A stretch of DNA of 64,000 bases, taken from assembly GCF_036323735.1 (NCBI RefSeq), contig NC_086027.1:84513162-84577161 (forward strand), read 5' to 3'. A program made the position numbers and the translations under genes. This document shows, piece after piece, positions 1-10,045 of this stretch. This stretch comes from Rattus norvegicus (taxonomy: Eukaryota > Chordata > Mammalia > Rodentia > Muridae). Below the pieces are notes generated by a model. It was not told where the DNA came from. It did not search any database and saw only the letters and a list, made by a program, of their open reading frames with translations. The stretch's first letter is position 1. Each line of letters opens with the position of its first letter.

Positions 1-834
1 GGAGTGCCTCTCAGTAAGCCCTTAGAGGTTACTTTCTGCTGGGCTCTTTGCTCTGCCTATTCATCTAGACATTTCCCGTGGGTGAGAGCAAGGTTGCACT
101 GTGGGAGATGCTGAGATTTTCCTTCCTCAGGGGGTTTTGTGGCCAATAGGCAGAGGAAATGTGCACCAGTTCAAATTCTTTGCTCTCATAGAAGCTGGCT
201 CCAGCTGACTTAGTTACAAGCAGGACTTTGGAAAGGGATTCAAAGAACTCCTGCACTGTAGAGGAAGGGACTCCAACTCAGACATAGCTGGTCAGAACCA
301 TAGCCAAATCCATAACCTATCAATATCTGGTGAGGCCACTGTCTCTGAGCTCAGGGTGCTACAGTCGAGCCTCTGAGAAGGATGTAAGCTTTGCTACTTT
401 GTCTCTGGAGTGTCTACCAGAATTCTACCACCATCCTACTTCTCCGTATTGCTAGCTCCTGGATCATGGCCTTGGGTGGAAATACCTGACTGGACACATT
501 TAGACTAGGTGTCTGCCAGGAAGGCCAGAAAGAGAGAGGCTTAGTTTCCATGATGGGCAGTGAGGCTGACTGTGAAATTCACGGTAGTGTTAAACTGGAG
601 CCAGCTTACAAGGGCTCCTGTGAGAATTTCAGGGATCTGTGAACAGATAGTTCAATTCAGCTATCAACAAGTAAATTACAGCTATATAAATAAATTGCAA
701 AGTACAGCTAAACTCTCTTTTCTCTTGTGTATAAAAGAAACAGAATTCTATAGGAAGAGACAAGAACACAGACTAGCTTACCCGAGGGACAGGTTCTAAA
801 GCCTCGAGGGGCAGTGCTTGGGTACATTCTTTTT
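1..834. other. unique sequence, no gene recognised
   Basis: No repeat family, splice-bounded exon or long open frame is recognisable here. The short frames have no family resemblance that I can see. Confidence 0.5.
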
Positions 835-850
835 TTGATTCATATTTCTT

Positions 851-958
851 TTTCTTTTTGCCTTTTATTTATTTATATTTTTTTGGAGCTGAGGACTGAA
901 CCCAGTGCCTTGTGCTTACTAGGCAAGCTCACGACCACTGAGCTAAATCCCCAACCCC
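851..958 (-). mobile_element. ID SINE, antisense
   Basis: The tRNA-Ala-derived ID core lies at 885-958 in reverse orientation, after a T-rich complement of the A tail. A perfect 16-bp TSD, TTGATTCATATTTCTT, sits at 835-850 and 959-974. The core differs from the young ID sequence at several sites, so this is one of the older copies. Confidence 0.95.
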
Positions 959-974
959 TTGATTCATATTTCTT

Positions 975-1639
975 CACAGTGAAGCTGAAGAAGCTGAAGG
1001 AACAATAAGAGGCAAGACAGAATCCTCAAAAAGGAAATCGCTAACCAACCTCAATACCCAGGCTAGACCCACGCGAACAAAATACTCCAGGTGTGTCTGT
1101 TTTCTCTAGCTGAAGGAAAAGGTGACTTACAGCAAGGCAGAAAACATAAAGATGACTATTCAAAATATCATAATAAACAACAAACAAACAAACAAACAAA
1201 CAAACAAACAGGGTCCACTCCCTCCCAGTCCAACAAAGGTTGAGGTGTATGCTTAGACTTCCAACTCAGAAGGACTGTGACGGGGCACCTCAACACTCCT
1301 GTTAAAGAGGTGTCCCAGAGGCCAAGTGGGGAGCCGGTTTCCAGCTCCCTATAACCCCCAACAACAATGAGGTATCCTTCCCCTATCTCCTCTGGATGGT
1401 GTTGAGAAGCTTCATGGCCTTTCCGAGAGATAGAGTGTGTATTGTGTCTACATAGTGATTTCAAGACTTCTTTACAAACAAACAAATGAAGAAGAGGAAG
1501 AAGCCTGAAGCCATTGCCCCCGTACTACCAACAACCATCAGGACTGAACTGACATGTAGGGCACACTAACTTGGAAGCATCATGATACATACTCCTTTTG
1601 TGTTCTGTGTCTGTTCTGACCCTCTTGCCATTTTTGTCT
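975..1639. other. unique sequence with a CAAA microsatellite
   Basis: No gene is recognised. A (CAAA)n run occupies about 1174-1210 and accounts for the Val/Cys/Leu/Phe-rich frame on the reverse strand. Confidence 0.5.
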
Positions 1640-1972
1640 CATTCTTCATGGAGTATATACTAAGAGACAATATTCTGGACTATAAAACAAGTTGCAACCA
1701 GATTAAGAGAATCAGCATAGAACTTGTTCTCAAACACCGTGGACTCCAATGAGAAATCAATAATAGAAAATTAACAGGAAACTCTCCAAACATAGGAAAG
1801 TTAGACAGGTTTTGAAAAATAGTCAATGAATCCAAAAGAAATCATCAGGGAAATAAAATATTGAACTAGATAACACTAAAGCTGTTATATATCAAAATTT
1901 GTGAAATGCAGCTATAGAAGTTCTGAGAGGGAGATTCATAGCTCTAAACATATACATGAGTGAAGTGGAACA
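1640..1972 (+). mobile_element. old L1 ORF2 fragment, first part
   Basis: The A-rich sequence resembles a decayed L1 ORF2 segment: a stretch about aa-atcaataatagaaaa, then the region around gagagggagattcatagctcta matching the usual 'gcagtgctaagagggaagtttatagc' area. Stops occur in all frames. It appears to continue after the inserts at about 2920. The L1 subfamily cannot be assigned. Confidence 0.6.
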
Positions 1973-2105
1973 TGCTGGGTGTGTTGGTGTATTTCTGTAG
2001 TCTAAGAACTCTGGAGGCAGAAGCAGGAGGATGGAGAGTTGAGGCCTGCCTCTGCTACACAGTGTGTTCAAAGCCTGAGTTACATAGATCATATCTCAAA
2101 AACCC
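1973..2105 (+). mobile_element. B1-related SINE, sense, diverged
   Basis: The order GCTGGGTGTGTTGGTG, CTGGAGGCAGAAGCAGGAGG, gaggCCTGCCT, then ATCTCAAAAA follows the 7SL-derived B1 consensus. Many substitutions indicate an old copy. Confidence 0.8.
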
Positions 2106-2145
2106 AAGGACAGGGGTATCCTAGGCGTAGAACTTCTGCCTACTC

Positions 2146-2500
2146 TTGTTGTTTGAGTGAGAATGGCCCCTCATATGCTCATATATTTGAATGCTTGGTT
2201 CCCAGGCAATGGAACTATTTGGGAAGGATTAGGAGGTGTGGCCTTGTGTGTGTCACTAGGGGTGGGTTTCAATGTTGAAAAGCCCATGCCAATCAATCCC
2301 CAGTTAGTTCTCTCTCTCTTCCTCTTCCTCTTCCTCCTTCCCTCTCTCCCCCTTTGCCTAGGGCATTAGAAACAAAGCTCTAGAGAAATGCCTGCCGCCA
2401 TGATCATGGAATCTAACCTCCAAAATTCTGAGCCCCAATAATTTTGTTGTTGTTTATAAGTTGCCTTGATCATAATGCCTTTTTATAGTAAAAGTAACTA
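2146..2500 (+). mobile_element. MaLR-type LTR (ORR1/MT-like), sense
   Basis: It begins TTGTTTGAGTGAGAATGGCC, includes GGATTAGGAGGTGTGGCCTTG, a CT-rich centre and CTGCCGCCATGATCATGG, and ends near TTGCCTTGATCAT...AAAGTAACTA. This is the order of a rodent MaLR LTR. There is no internal retroviral sequence, so it is a solo LTR. Confidence 0.8.
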
Positions 2501-2501
2501 A

Positions 2502-2634
2502 GGCTGGGTAGTAGTGGTGAATATCTTTAATCCCAGCACTCTGAAGGCAGGCAGATCTCTATGAGGTCAGTTTGGTCTGCAGAGCAAGTTCCAGGACAGC
2601 TAAGACTACAAAGAGATACCCTGTCTTGAAAAAT
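2502..2634 (+). mobile_element. B1 SINE, sense
   Basis: GGCTGGGTAGTAGTGGTG, TTTAATCCCAGCACTCTG, GAGGTCAGTTTGGTCTGC and CCCTGTCTTGAAAAA follow B1. The A tail has grown into the GA microsatellite that follows. Confidence 0.92.
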
Positions 2635-2640
2635 GAGAGA

Positions 2641-2719
<79 letters not shown>

Positions 2720-2781
2720 AAAAAATAACTAAGTTTGGTCCCTTGAACTGAAAACAAACAAACAAACAAACAAACAAACAA
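2634..2781. repeat. (GA)n/(GAAA)n and (CAAA)n microsatellites
   Basis: GA/GAAA repeats run from 2634 to about 2717 and a (CAAA)n run covers about 2755-2781. They explain the Ser-Leu and Cys-Leu-Phe frames on the reverse strand. Confidence 0.95.
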
Positions 2782-2919
2782 AAGAAAACAACAAACCCAA
2801 ACAGAAAAAGAGGAATACAAAAAACAGTTGTAGTAGTATGTGGCTGCCATCCCGGAGCTTGAGAAGGAAGGCTGATGAATCAGAGACTCACCTGAAACAG
2901 AAGCAGAGCTGGCCCCTGT

Positions 2920-3040
2920 CTAAGGGAGGAAAAAAAGGAGAAATGATCTCAAACCAATCTTCTAAGTCCTATCCCAAGAACTTAGAAAAAGTCTAGCAAA
3001 CCACAGCCAAAGGAAATGGAAGCAGGGAACTAGGGAGGAC
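2920..3040 (+). mobile_element. old L1 ORF2 fragment, second part
   Basis: Sequence around gagaaatgatctcaaaccaat and ...cttagaaaaagtctagcaaac is the L1 ORF2 stretch expected just downstream of the part ending at 1972. The L1 copy is therefore split by the B1, LTR and second B1 between them. Confidence 0.5.
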
Positions 3041-3058
3041 CCAGCAACACCGAGTAGC

Positions 3059-3180
3059 AGGGCGTGGTTCACCCCTGCAATCCCCAGTATGTGGGAGGTG
3101 GAGGCAGGAGGGCCAGGGGTTCAAGGCTACAGGGTGGCTTCAAGAAACAAAAGGTCCTCCTCACCCTACCCAAAAAACAA
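3059..3180 (+). mobile_element. B1-related SINE, sense, diverged
   Basis: GCAGGGCGTGGTTCACCCCT, GGGAGGTGGAGGCAGGAGG and GGTTCAAGGCTACAGGGTGG match B1 order. It ends in an A-rich tail. Confidence 0.7.
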
Positions 3181-3229
3181 AACAAAATAAAAGCAAACGA
3201 ACAAACAGTCTCAGGCTTGGGGGCAAGGA

Positions 3230-3830
3230 GGAAAATCAAATATATAATATTATTTGCAACCACTCAACTATATAAAATATTTAGGCATAATCTAACATAT
3301 ATAATCTATATGGTGAGAACTGCCACGCTGAAGGAAGAAATCAAAGAGGATGTGAATGAATGAGGAGACACACCTTGTTTATGAGTAGAGAGTTCAGTAT
3401 CATAAAGGCATTGATTTTTAAAAACATATAGGTTCAATGCAATTTTTAATCAAATGCTAAACTTTTAGTACATATAGATAGAACTATTTTATAATTTATA
3501 TAGAAAAACATGGGAATCATAGTAACCAGGAGAACATGAAAAGGGAAAATAAGGGTGACTTCATCTACCTGAGTCCAAGAATTACTATATAGCTTCAGTA
3601 ATCAAGAGAGACAGACACATGGATTAATGGAGCACAAACGGACGACCTAGAAATCGATCCGCAGACATGTACTAACTGACTTTTGGCAAAAGGTACAAAA
3701 AATAACTTAAGGGATAAAAGACAGCTTTGTCAATAACGAATGACATAGTGGTCGCCCTTTCATAGGCAAACAAGATAAATAAAATCCTGGTATAATCTCA
3801 GTCTGGAAAAAAACGAAATCAAATCACAGG
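3230..3830 (+). mobile_element. old L1 ORF2 fragment, third part
   Basis: The pieces gaaggaagaaatcaaagagg, ggttcaatgcaatttttaat, acagacacatggattaatgg and ttttggcaaaaggtac follow the C-terminal half of L1 ORF2 in order. Stops and indels are frequent. Relative to the upstream fragments a large middle part of ORF2 is missing. Confidence 0.8.
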
Positions 3831-3841
3831 CTTTTTTAAAT

Positions 3842-4290
3842 TATGTTTTTTAGTCATTTTGTTTATTTATGTTTGTACATGTATCTGTGTGAGTGTATGT
3901 GCGTGTAGGGTGCGTGTGAGGGTATGTGTCTGTGAGCTTGCAGAGGCCAGAAGAAGGCCCTTGGAGCTCAGGCCTTTGAAGGACACTGGGCTTGTTACGT
4001 GGGTGCTGGGATCCGAACTCTGGTTCTTTTTTTTTTTTTTAAAGATTTACTTATTTTATTTATGTGAGCACACTGTCACTATCTTCTGACACACGGGAAG
4101 AGGGCATCAGATCCCATTACAGATGGTTGTGAGCCACCATGTGGTTGCTGGGAATTGAACTCATGGCCTCTGGAAGAGCAGTCAGTGCTCTTAACCACTG
4201 AGCCATCTCTCCAGCCCCCGAACTCTGGTTCTTATAATTGTTCAGCCAGCATGTTTTAACCACTGAGCTATCTCCCCAGCTGTATAAAAG
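3842..4290 (-). mobile_element. B3-type SINE, antisense, interrupted by a B2
   Basis: The sequence reads as an antisense tRNA-derived SINE: GT-rich end, GCAGAGGCCAGAAGAAGGCC, GGGTGCTGGGATCCGAACTC, then, after the insert, TAACCACTGAGCTATCTCCC. A B2 at 4029-4217 splits it. Confidence 0.75.
4029..4217 (-). mobile_element. B2 SINE, antisense, inserted in B3
   Basis: A T run, then GATGGTTGTGAGCCACCATG, TGGTTGCTGGGAATTGAACT and ACTGAGCCATCTCTCCAGCC give a full-length antisense B2. A perfect 16-bp TSD, CCGAACTCTGGTTCTT, lies at 4013-4028 and 4218-4233. Confidence 0.97.
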
Positions 4291-4384
4291 AATCGGTCGG
4301 ATCCTTTGCATCTAGACTAGGCAAAGAGCTCTTAGATTTGACAGTGAAGACTACTGACCTAAAGCTTAACGTTTTCACTCTGCA

Positions 4385-4540
4385 AAAGAATTTGATACGT
4401 GAAGCCAGGTGCGTGCCTTTAGTCCCAGCGCTTGGGATGTAGGGGAAGGTAGGTCTCTGTGAGTCTGAAGCCAGCCTGCTCTACACAGTGAGTTCCAGGC
4501 CGGTCAGGGATACATAGTGAGATCCTATTTCAAAATGTCT
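4385..4540 (+). mobile_element. B1 SINE, sense
   Basis: GCCAGGTGCGTGCCTTTAGT, CAGCCTGCTCTACACAGTG and GAGATCCTATTTCAAAATG follow B1. Divergence is moderate. Confidence 0.88.
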
Positions 4541-4570
4541 CCTCCACCCCCTGCTGCTGATGACGTGAGT

Positions 4571-4614
<44 letters not shown>
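4571..4614. repeat. (CA)n microsatellite
   Basis: About 22 uninterrupted CA units. Confidence 0.99.
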
Positions 4615-4617
<3 letters not shown>

Positions 4618-5288
4618 ACAGATAGATCATACACTGTGTAAGGACCGGCTTGTGCTGTGTACATCAGAAGGTCATTCCGTTCCATTGCTCACTTGTACTC
4701 CAGTTTCTCCCTCAGAGAAGGGCAGAGAAACTTATTCCGAATAGAGCACCTATGGGTCATTCTTCACCATATTTTATGTGAAGACGCATCTTCGTTTCTT
4801 TGGGGTACGAGTCCGAGAGTTTTATTGGTAGCTCAAATGGAAGTTGGACATTCAGGTGTCCAAGAGAGTGACATCACATTGGCAGCTACACATCACCTTA
4901 ATGGAAATGAGTAGACAATGCAAGCAGATGGTGTTCCTTCTCTCTCCATAACAGGCTGCTCTGCCTCTGCCAGTGTACCACTGTCTGCAACCTAGGAGGG
5001 TTCTACAGGCATAAGAAGTGGGTTTAGGTACAGACTGACTCTGGCTGCTGCCCAAATAATGAATGTTTACTAAAAAGTAGGAAAGGGTCTCAGACCATTG
5101 TAAGGGGAGTCAGAGCCTGGTCCTCCCTCAGGCTTTTTCCCTGTGTTTTATTTTATTCAAGGGGCCAGCTGCCCATGGTTGAGGTGGATCTGAGGGTGGA
5201 TCTGAGGGTGAATCTGAGGCATTGGTTCCTCAGTGTCTGTAATCTCATCTTTTGAATTTTTGGTAAAGGAATGGGAAGATAGTGAGTG
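4615..5288. other. unique sequence with a small tandem repeat
   Basis: No gene is recognised. A 12-bp unit, GTGGATCTGAGG, occurs three times in tandem (third copy GTGAATCTGAGG) at about 5184-5219. Confidence 0.5.
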
Positions 5289-5722
5289 TCTTAGGGTTTT
5301 ACGGCTGTGAGCAGACACCATGACCAAGGCAACTCTTTTTTTTTTTTTTCTTTTTTCTTTTTTCGGAGCTGGGGACCGAACCCAGGGCCTTGCTCTTGCT
5401 AGGCAAGCGCTCTACCACTGAGCTAAATCCCCAACCCCAAGGCAACTCTTATAAAGGACAACATTGAATTGGGGCTGGCTTACAGGTTCAAAAATTCAGT
5501 CCATTATCATCAAGGTAGGAGCATGGCAGCATCCAGGCAGGCATGGAACAGTAGGAACTGAGATTTCTACATCTTCATCTGAAGGCTGCTAGCAGAATAC
5601 TGACTTCCAGGCAGCTAGGATGAGAGTCTTAAAGCCCACACCAGCAGTGACACTCCTACTCCAACAGGGCCACACTTTCTAATTGAGCCACTCCCTGGGC
5701 CGAGCATATATGAACCATCATG
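5289..5722 (-). mobile_element. ORR1-type MaLR LTR, antisense, interrupted by ID
   Basis: GTCTTAGGGTTTTACGGCTG, AGACACCATGACCAAGGCAA, CAGTCCATTATCATCAAGG, CAGCATCCAGGCAGGCATGG and GCCACTCCCTGGGCC give the reverse complement of an ORR1 LTR. It is a solo LTR split by the ID at 5338-5438. Confidence 0.85.
5338..5438 (-). mobile_element. ID SINE, antisense, inside ORR1 LTR
   Basis: Core with a near-consensus GGGGTTGGGGATTTAGCTCA start when read in reverse, plus the T-tract. TSD AAGGCAACTCTT at 5326-5337 and 5439-5450 lies within the LTR, so the ID is the younger event. Confidence 0.97.
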
Positions 5723-6719
5723 GTGAGGCTCCAAAAACATGGAGGCTTATGGATGCTCAGCTGCTTGACCTTTCCCCTCAGCCAATGCCCTTTGCCCTTT
5801 GTATTCTCCCTGTCCATCGCATTTTGGTTCTTTCCTTAGCACTTTGATCTAGAGACCGAAGGCTGGGAATGCATCACAGACAATGGATGTATGAACACGG
5901 GACGTATGGAGCCTTTAGCAACAGAGCTAACAAATTGGTACTGGGTGTACTCATAGTCCCGGCCACAGAGAGCGCTTCTGAAGGCAGAGTGGAGCTGACA
6001 CAGAGGTGAGCTACAGGCAGGGTGGGCAGGCAGAGAGATAGACTTTGTTGAGCTGAGTCACTGGGACACCCCCGCCCCCCAGTTCCTGGTCCATTACAGC
6101 TAAATTCTAGCTCACTCTTTTTCATTTCTCTTGCCTGCCCTTCCCAGCCATACTCTATTTTTGACCCGCACAAACTATAGTTGAGGGTTTTTATTTTTTA
6201 TTTTTTCTTTTCTTTTTTGGCATGCGCCGCTGAAAGAATTCCAGATAAACATTCTGTGAAGAGCTCTCCCTGGTCTTGACAGAATCTCTTCCCTCCCATG
6301 GTTCCCCTCTACCGGGAAATTACATATGCTGTCTAAAAGTGCCAGTCACATCTAAACGCCGCAGGGCAGCGTCTGTCCCCGAGAGGATCAGCCAACCTCA
6401 AGACAAGCCCCAGGGATCTCTGAGAGGCTGCATTTCTCCTGAGATCTTTGGATGCCTCATTCAGCCACTGAGTTGAATCAGAGTCACGCTAATAGCATGA
6501 GCCTGCGGTTTATATCCTATAAGACACATTTGGACAGAAAGTTCCGTACTTTTTTTTTTTCTCCCTTTAGTATAGAAAAACATTCCTAAAACCAAGTCAA
6601 ACGTTTCTGAGAAACATTTTGTGGGGATGAACCGATCTGGTGCCAAGACAACTCCGTCTCAGGCTCCCGTACTCCCTGATTTATTTTGGCACTGAAACGG
6701 TTGCAGTGCCACCCTTCGC
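5723..6719. other. unique sequence, no gene recognised
   Basis: Frames of up to 99 codons occur on both strands but show no domain, repeat or splice support. Confidence 0.5.
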
Positions 6720-6900
6720 CACCTTTTTTTTTTCTTTGTCTACAATGGTGAAAGCTGCATACGGTTTATTTCAATTAGCTTAATTGTTTTTGGTGTTTAA
6801 TAGCTAATTGTCTTAATTAGCTTCCAAAGCACGACAATGCCAACAACGGTAATGACTGCATCTTGTCCATATGGTTACAGAAGACAGATGAGCTGTTTCC
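6720..6900. promoter_or_regulatory. candidate regulatory block rich in TAATT sites
   Basis: Within about 50 bp lie CAATTAGC (6772-6779), TTAATTG (6780-6786), CTAATTG (6804-6810) and TTAATTAG (6813-6820), all homeodomain core types. ACAATGG (SOX-type) lies at 6742-6748 and CCATATGG at about 6868-6875. The block is repeat-free. Regulatory function is inference; conservation was not tested. Confidence 0.35.
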
Positions 6901-7559
6901 GTCCTCAGGCCGTGTCTGTCCCCGGAGGACAGGGCAGATTCGAGAGAGGAGGAAGACAGACATCCTCAAGAGGGCTGACCTGGCCTTGAAAGCAGAAGCC
7001 CGAATATTAAGAATAAAGAGGAAGTGATGGATGGGAAAATAAAACCAGAGGATTAAGGATTTATGGAGAATTCAAGTCATCAATTTTCTTAATGTAGAGA
7101 CCACAGAATGATGCTGGGTGAATAAGAGCAGCGGCACATTTCTCGGGTCCGGCAGGCTATGCTGGCTTTGATCTGGAGAGCAAACATTCAAAGAACAGAT
7201 GGCAAGACCCTAAGGATGAGAAATGTCCCATGGCACAATATGTCTTAAGAATAGCTGGCACCAGTCAAAACCTGGGTGACGTTCCTCTGGCCAGTCTGGC
7301 TCAGAAGTAGTTTCATAGCTAGTGCTTTGTATACACTAGGAGCTTACTATATATTCCAATCAGCCGCTGTCTGGAAATCCTATAGGTTCAACCTTCAAAA
7401 TATGTCTAGACTCTGATGCTCAGGAACTCCTTAACCGCTGTGCTGACCTGATCCCCTATCATCTTTGACCTGGCCACCTCCACCAGCCTTAAAACTGGTC
7501 TTTCTGCATCTACCGGCAGATTCTTAAAGAGTTTATTCTTTTTAATATACAAGTTTAAA
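6901..7559. other. unique sequence, no gene recognised
   Basis: No repeat family or coding signal is visible. Confidence 0.5.
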
Positions 7560-7887
7560 AATGTATCTAATTTTTTATTTACTTGATAGGTATGAGGAGG
7601 AGAGTATGTGTGCCATGGCACACGTGTGAAGGTAAGAGGACAACCTTTGAGAATCAGCTCTTTTGGGGTTGGGGATTTAGCTCAGTGGTAGAGTGCTTAC
7701 CTAGGAAGTGCAAGGCCCTGGGTTCGGTCCCCAGCTCCGAAAAAAAGAACCAAAAAAAAAAAAAAAAAAAAAAAAAAGAAACGGAGAATCAGCTCTTTCC
7801 ATCTACCATATGGGTCCTGGGGATCACACCCAGGCCATCGGGCTTGGTGGCCAATGCTTCTACACACTCAGCCCTCTTGCTGGCCCC
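7560..7887 (-). mobile_element. B3/B4-group SINE, antisense, split by ID
   Basis: AAGGTAAGAGGACAACCTTT, GAGAATCAGCTCTTTCC, TATGGGTCCTGGGGATCAC and CCCTCTTGCTGGCCCC are in the order of an antisense rodent tRNA-derived SINE. The ID at 7664-7783 interrupts it. The exact subfamily is uncertain. Confidence 0.7.
7664..7783 (+). mobile_element. ID SINE, sense
   Basis: Full-length ID core with the rat-type tail AAAAAAAGAACC plus a long A run. TSD GAGAATCAGCTCTTT at 7649-7663 and 7784-7798. GTGCTTACC and GAAGTGC differ from the young core. Confidence 0.97.
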
Positions 7888-7894
7888 AGAATTC

Positions 7895-8005
7895 TTTTTT
7901 TTTTTTTTTTTTTTTTTAGTTCTTTTTTTCGGAGCTGGGGACCGAACCCAGGGCCTTGTGCTTGCTAGGGAAGCGCTCTACCACTGAGCTAAATCCCCAG
8001 CCCCC
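7895..8005 (-). mobile_element. ID SINE, antisense, no TSD found
   Basis: Antisense ID core with a long T-tract. I find no direct duplication across it. The DNA just beyond its 5' end (8006-8019) is the reverse complement of the 5' flank of the sense ID at 7664, so the pair forms an inverted repeat. Confidence 0.95.
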
Positions 8006-8034
8006 AAAAGAGCTGATTCATTTTTAACACAGTA

Positions 8035-8530
8035 ACCGTCTTAATCTGTTTCTTGTCGCTATAACAAGATACAGGAGACTTGTTCATTTATAAAGAAAAA
8101 CATTTCTCTGGCTCGTGATTATGGAGTCTAGAAATCTAAGAGGAAGGCATGGACTTGTGCTTGGCTTCTGGTGAGGGAGGGATTTCATGACACCTTATAG
8201 AACAGTGGAAGATAATGTGTGGCAAGATGGAGTACACACCAGTGTGGTTCTCTCTGTTTTTATAAAGCCACTAAAGTTATTAAAGGGCCCCAAGGGGCTG
8301 GGGATTTAGCTCAGTGGTAGAGTGCTTACCTAGGAAGCGCAAGGCCCTGGGTTCGATCCCCAGCTCCGAAAAAAAGAACCAAAAAAAAAAAATTAAAGGG
8401 CCCCATGCCACCCTCATAATCTTATTCAGCCTTAATTATTCCTCCAAGACCCCACTGCCAAGCACCATCAATTTAGGGACAAGTTTTCAACATAGAAGCT
8501 CTAGGGGGATGCATCCAAACCATGGCAACA
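8035..8530 (-). mobile_element. MaLR-type LTR, antisense, interrupted by ID
   Basis: TTAATCTGTTTCTTGTCGCT, TTCATTTATAAAGAAAAACA, then CTTCTGGTGAGGG and, at the far end, GGATGCATCCAAACCATGGC follow an antisense MST/MLT-like LTR. The ID at 8293-8391 splits it. Confidence 0.65.
8293..8391 (+). mobile_element. ID SINE, sense, inside MaLR LTR
   Basis: Full-length ID core with AAAAAAAGAACC tail. TSD ATTAAAGGGCCCCA at 8279-8292 and 8392-8405. Confidence 0.97.
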
Positions 8531-9039
8531 GCTACAGGAAGCCATTTAAAGAAAAGTCATAATGCTATGTGACTTTTGTGAGCACCTGCTGGCAGCACCT
8601 GGGTCACTCAGAACAAAGCCTCACGATGGCAATGTGCAGCAAAGGCCTTCTCATCCTGTGTCACCTTTCTGACCTCTTCTCCATGTGCCCTTCCTTCCCA
8701 CTTCCACTGTCCTTCACATGCCCACACGTTAGCGCCACATTGCTTGGGTTACACCTACCTGCAGGTATTTACCTCAAGGAGAATGGAAAGTCTAGTCCCT
8801 GTGTATCGCTTACTTGCTCGATGCTGGGATGAAATGCCTGATATTCTGGAGGCAAAACTCTGAAGGAGTTGGGCTGGATCAAGGGGGGAGGAGGAAGTCA
8901 CTAGACTGAAAGGGTCACTAGACTGAAGGAAGGAGGGATGCTTCTAGAAGGAGGCCTGGGTCAGCACGGAGGACTGGTTATAGGATGATTTTCAGGAAGG
9001 TAGTGGTATTCCTTGGGAGGTGTCTGGAGTAACAAAATA
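8531..9039. other. unique sequence with short tandem duplication
   Basis: No gene is recognised. An 18-bp unit containing GTCACTAGACTGAA is tandemly repeated around 8897-8930. Confidence 0.5.
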
Positions 9040-9830
9040 CAGTGTTTCTGACATTGCTTATAGGACCTCTGAGCTATATGATTCATGTTTGAAAGAGCAG
9101 GAATTCACTGTTACCAAAGAGTGCTACAGGGTATTTGAACCTGTTTCTAGTCAGCCATTAGCACTCACCACTAATCCCTCTGACTGGAATATACACACAC
9201 TCCCTAAGTACACACCTTTAATCCCAAACAATGTAGGTAAAGTTAGTTTGAAGAAGGAGGTGGACATGTTTGAAAGTAATGTTTAATTGAGTGGCAGAAA
9301 ACGTGACTTATCAGAGAAAGATCTGACAGAATAGGATATACCCGACTCTCATGAGAAGAGAGAGGAAAGGGAAAGTACTTGAGAGACAGTGCAGAAGTTG
9401 GGGGCAGTTTTGCCGGGAGAGCTTTACAGAGAGAGAGATTGGAGAGACAATAAGCTAGACACAGGTGGAGTCAGAATGAGCAAGAAGGAGCCAGAAGATT
9501 AGAACAGATTGCTAGAGTTAGTTTGGGGCCAAGCATACAATTCAGAGGCAGAGAGAAAAGCTAGATTGAACAAGTCAGCTGGGAGAGGAGTTTGAGCCAC
9601 AACAGCTGAGTTGACCCAACCAGCTAGAGTTCAGAAAGAAGAAGAAAGATTGAGCTTACGCAACAGCAAGTCTCAGAGGCTGAAAACATTCTAGGCCTAG
9701 ATAAGATTGTTCTGGAGGCTAAAAGCTTCCAGGACTAGGCCTAGGTTAGTAGACAGAGGCAGTAAGTAAGCCTCTAAAAGGACTATTACTACAGGAGAAT
9801 AAATGTTACATTTACAATCTGGCACATTCT
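9040..9830 (+). mobile_element. probable rodent ERV LTR, sense
   Basis: A purine-rich body with repeated TAGGCCTAG motifs (9692-9765 area) ends GGAGAATAAATGTTACATTT, then CAATCTGGCACA, the 3' end style of several rodent ERV2/ERVK LTRs, with AATAAA near the end. The 5' limit and family name are uncertain. Confidence 0.5.
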
Positions 9831-9837
9831 ATCTGCC

Positions 9838-10045
9838 ACACATTGTTCTAAGCATTTTATATGTAGATAATCATTCATCCCTTACTATTCAATGACGTAG
9901 CTACTCTTACTATTTGGCCAATGAGGGGCCAAGGAGAGGTCAAGCAATTTGCATATGGTCACTAGGCCAGTGAGTGGTGGAACAGAATTGAACCATGCAG
10001 ACTGGTTTCAAAGCATCAGGCTACTTAGTTATACTTTGTGCCTAC
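9838..10045 (-). mobile_element. MIR SINE, antisense
   Basis: TTCTAAGCATTTTATATG, GGTCAAGCAATTTGCATATG, GGTCACTAGGCCAGTGAGTGG and GAATTGAACCATGCAGACTGG align in order with the reverse complement of MIR. This is an ancient mammalian insertion. Confidence 0.85.

Noticed and set aside
3230..3830. functional reverse transcriptase gene
   Set aside because: The L1 ORF2 resemblance is real but frames are broken throughout and the middle of ORF2 is missing.
7583..7987. 134-codon frame and similar frames (8314, 47556, 33873, 60154, 63803 regions) sharing a VVECLPRKRKALGS-type phrase
   Set aside because: The shared peptide is simply the translation of the ID SINE core; its recurrence reflects the repeat, not a protein family.
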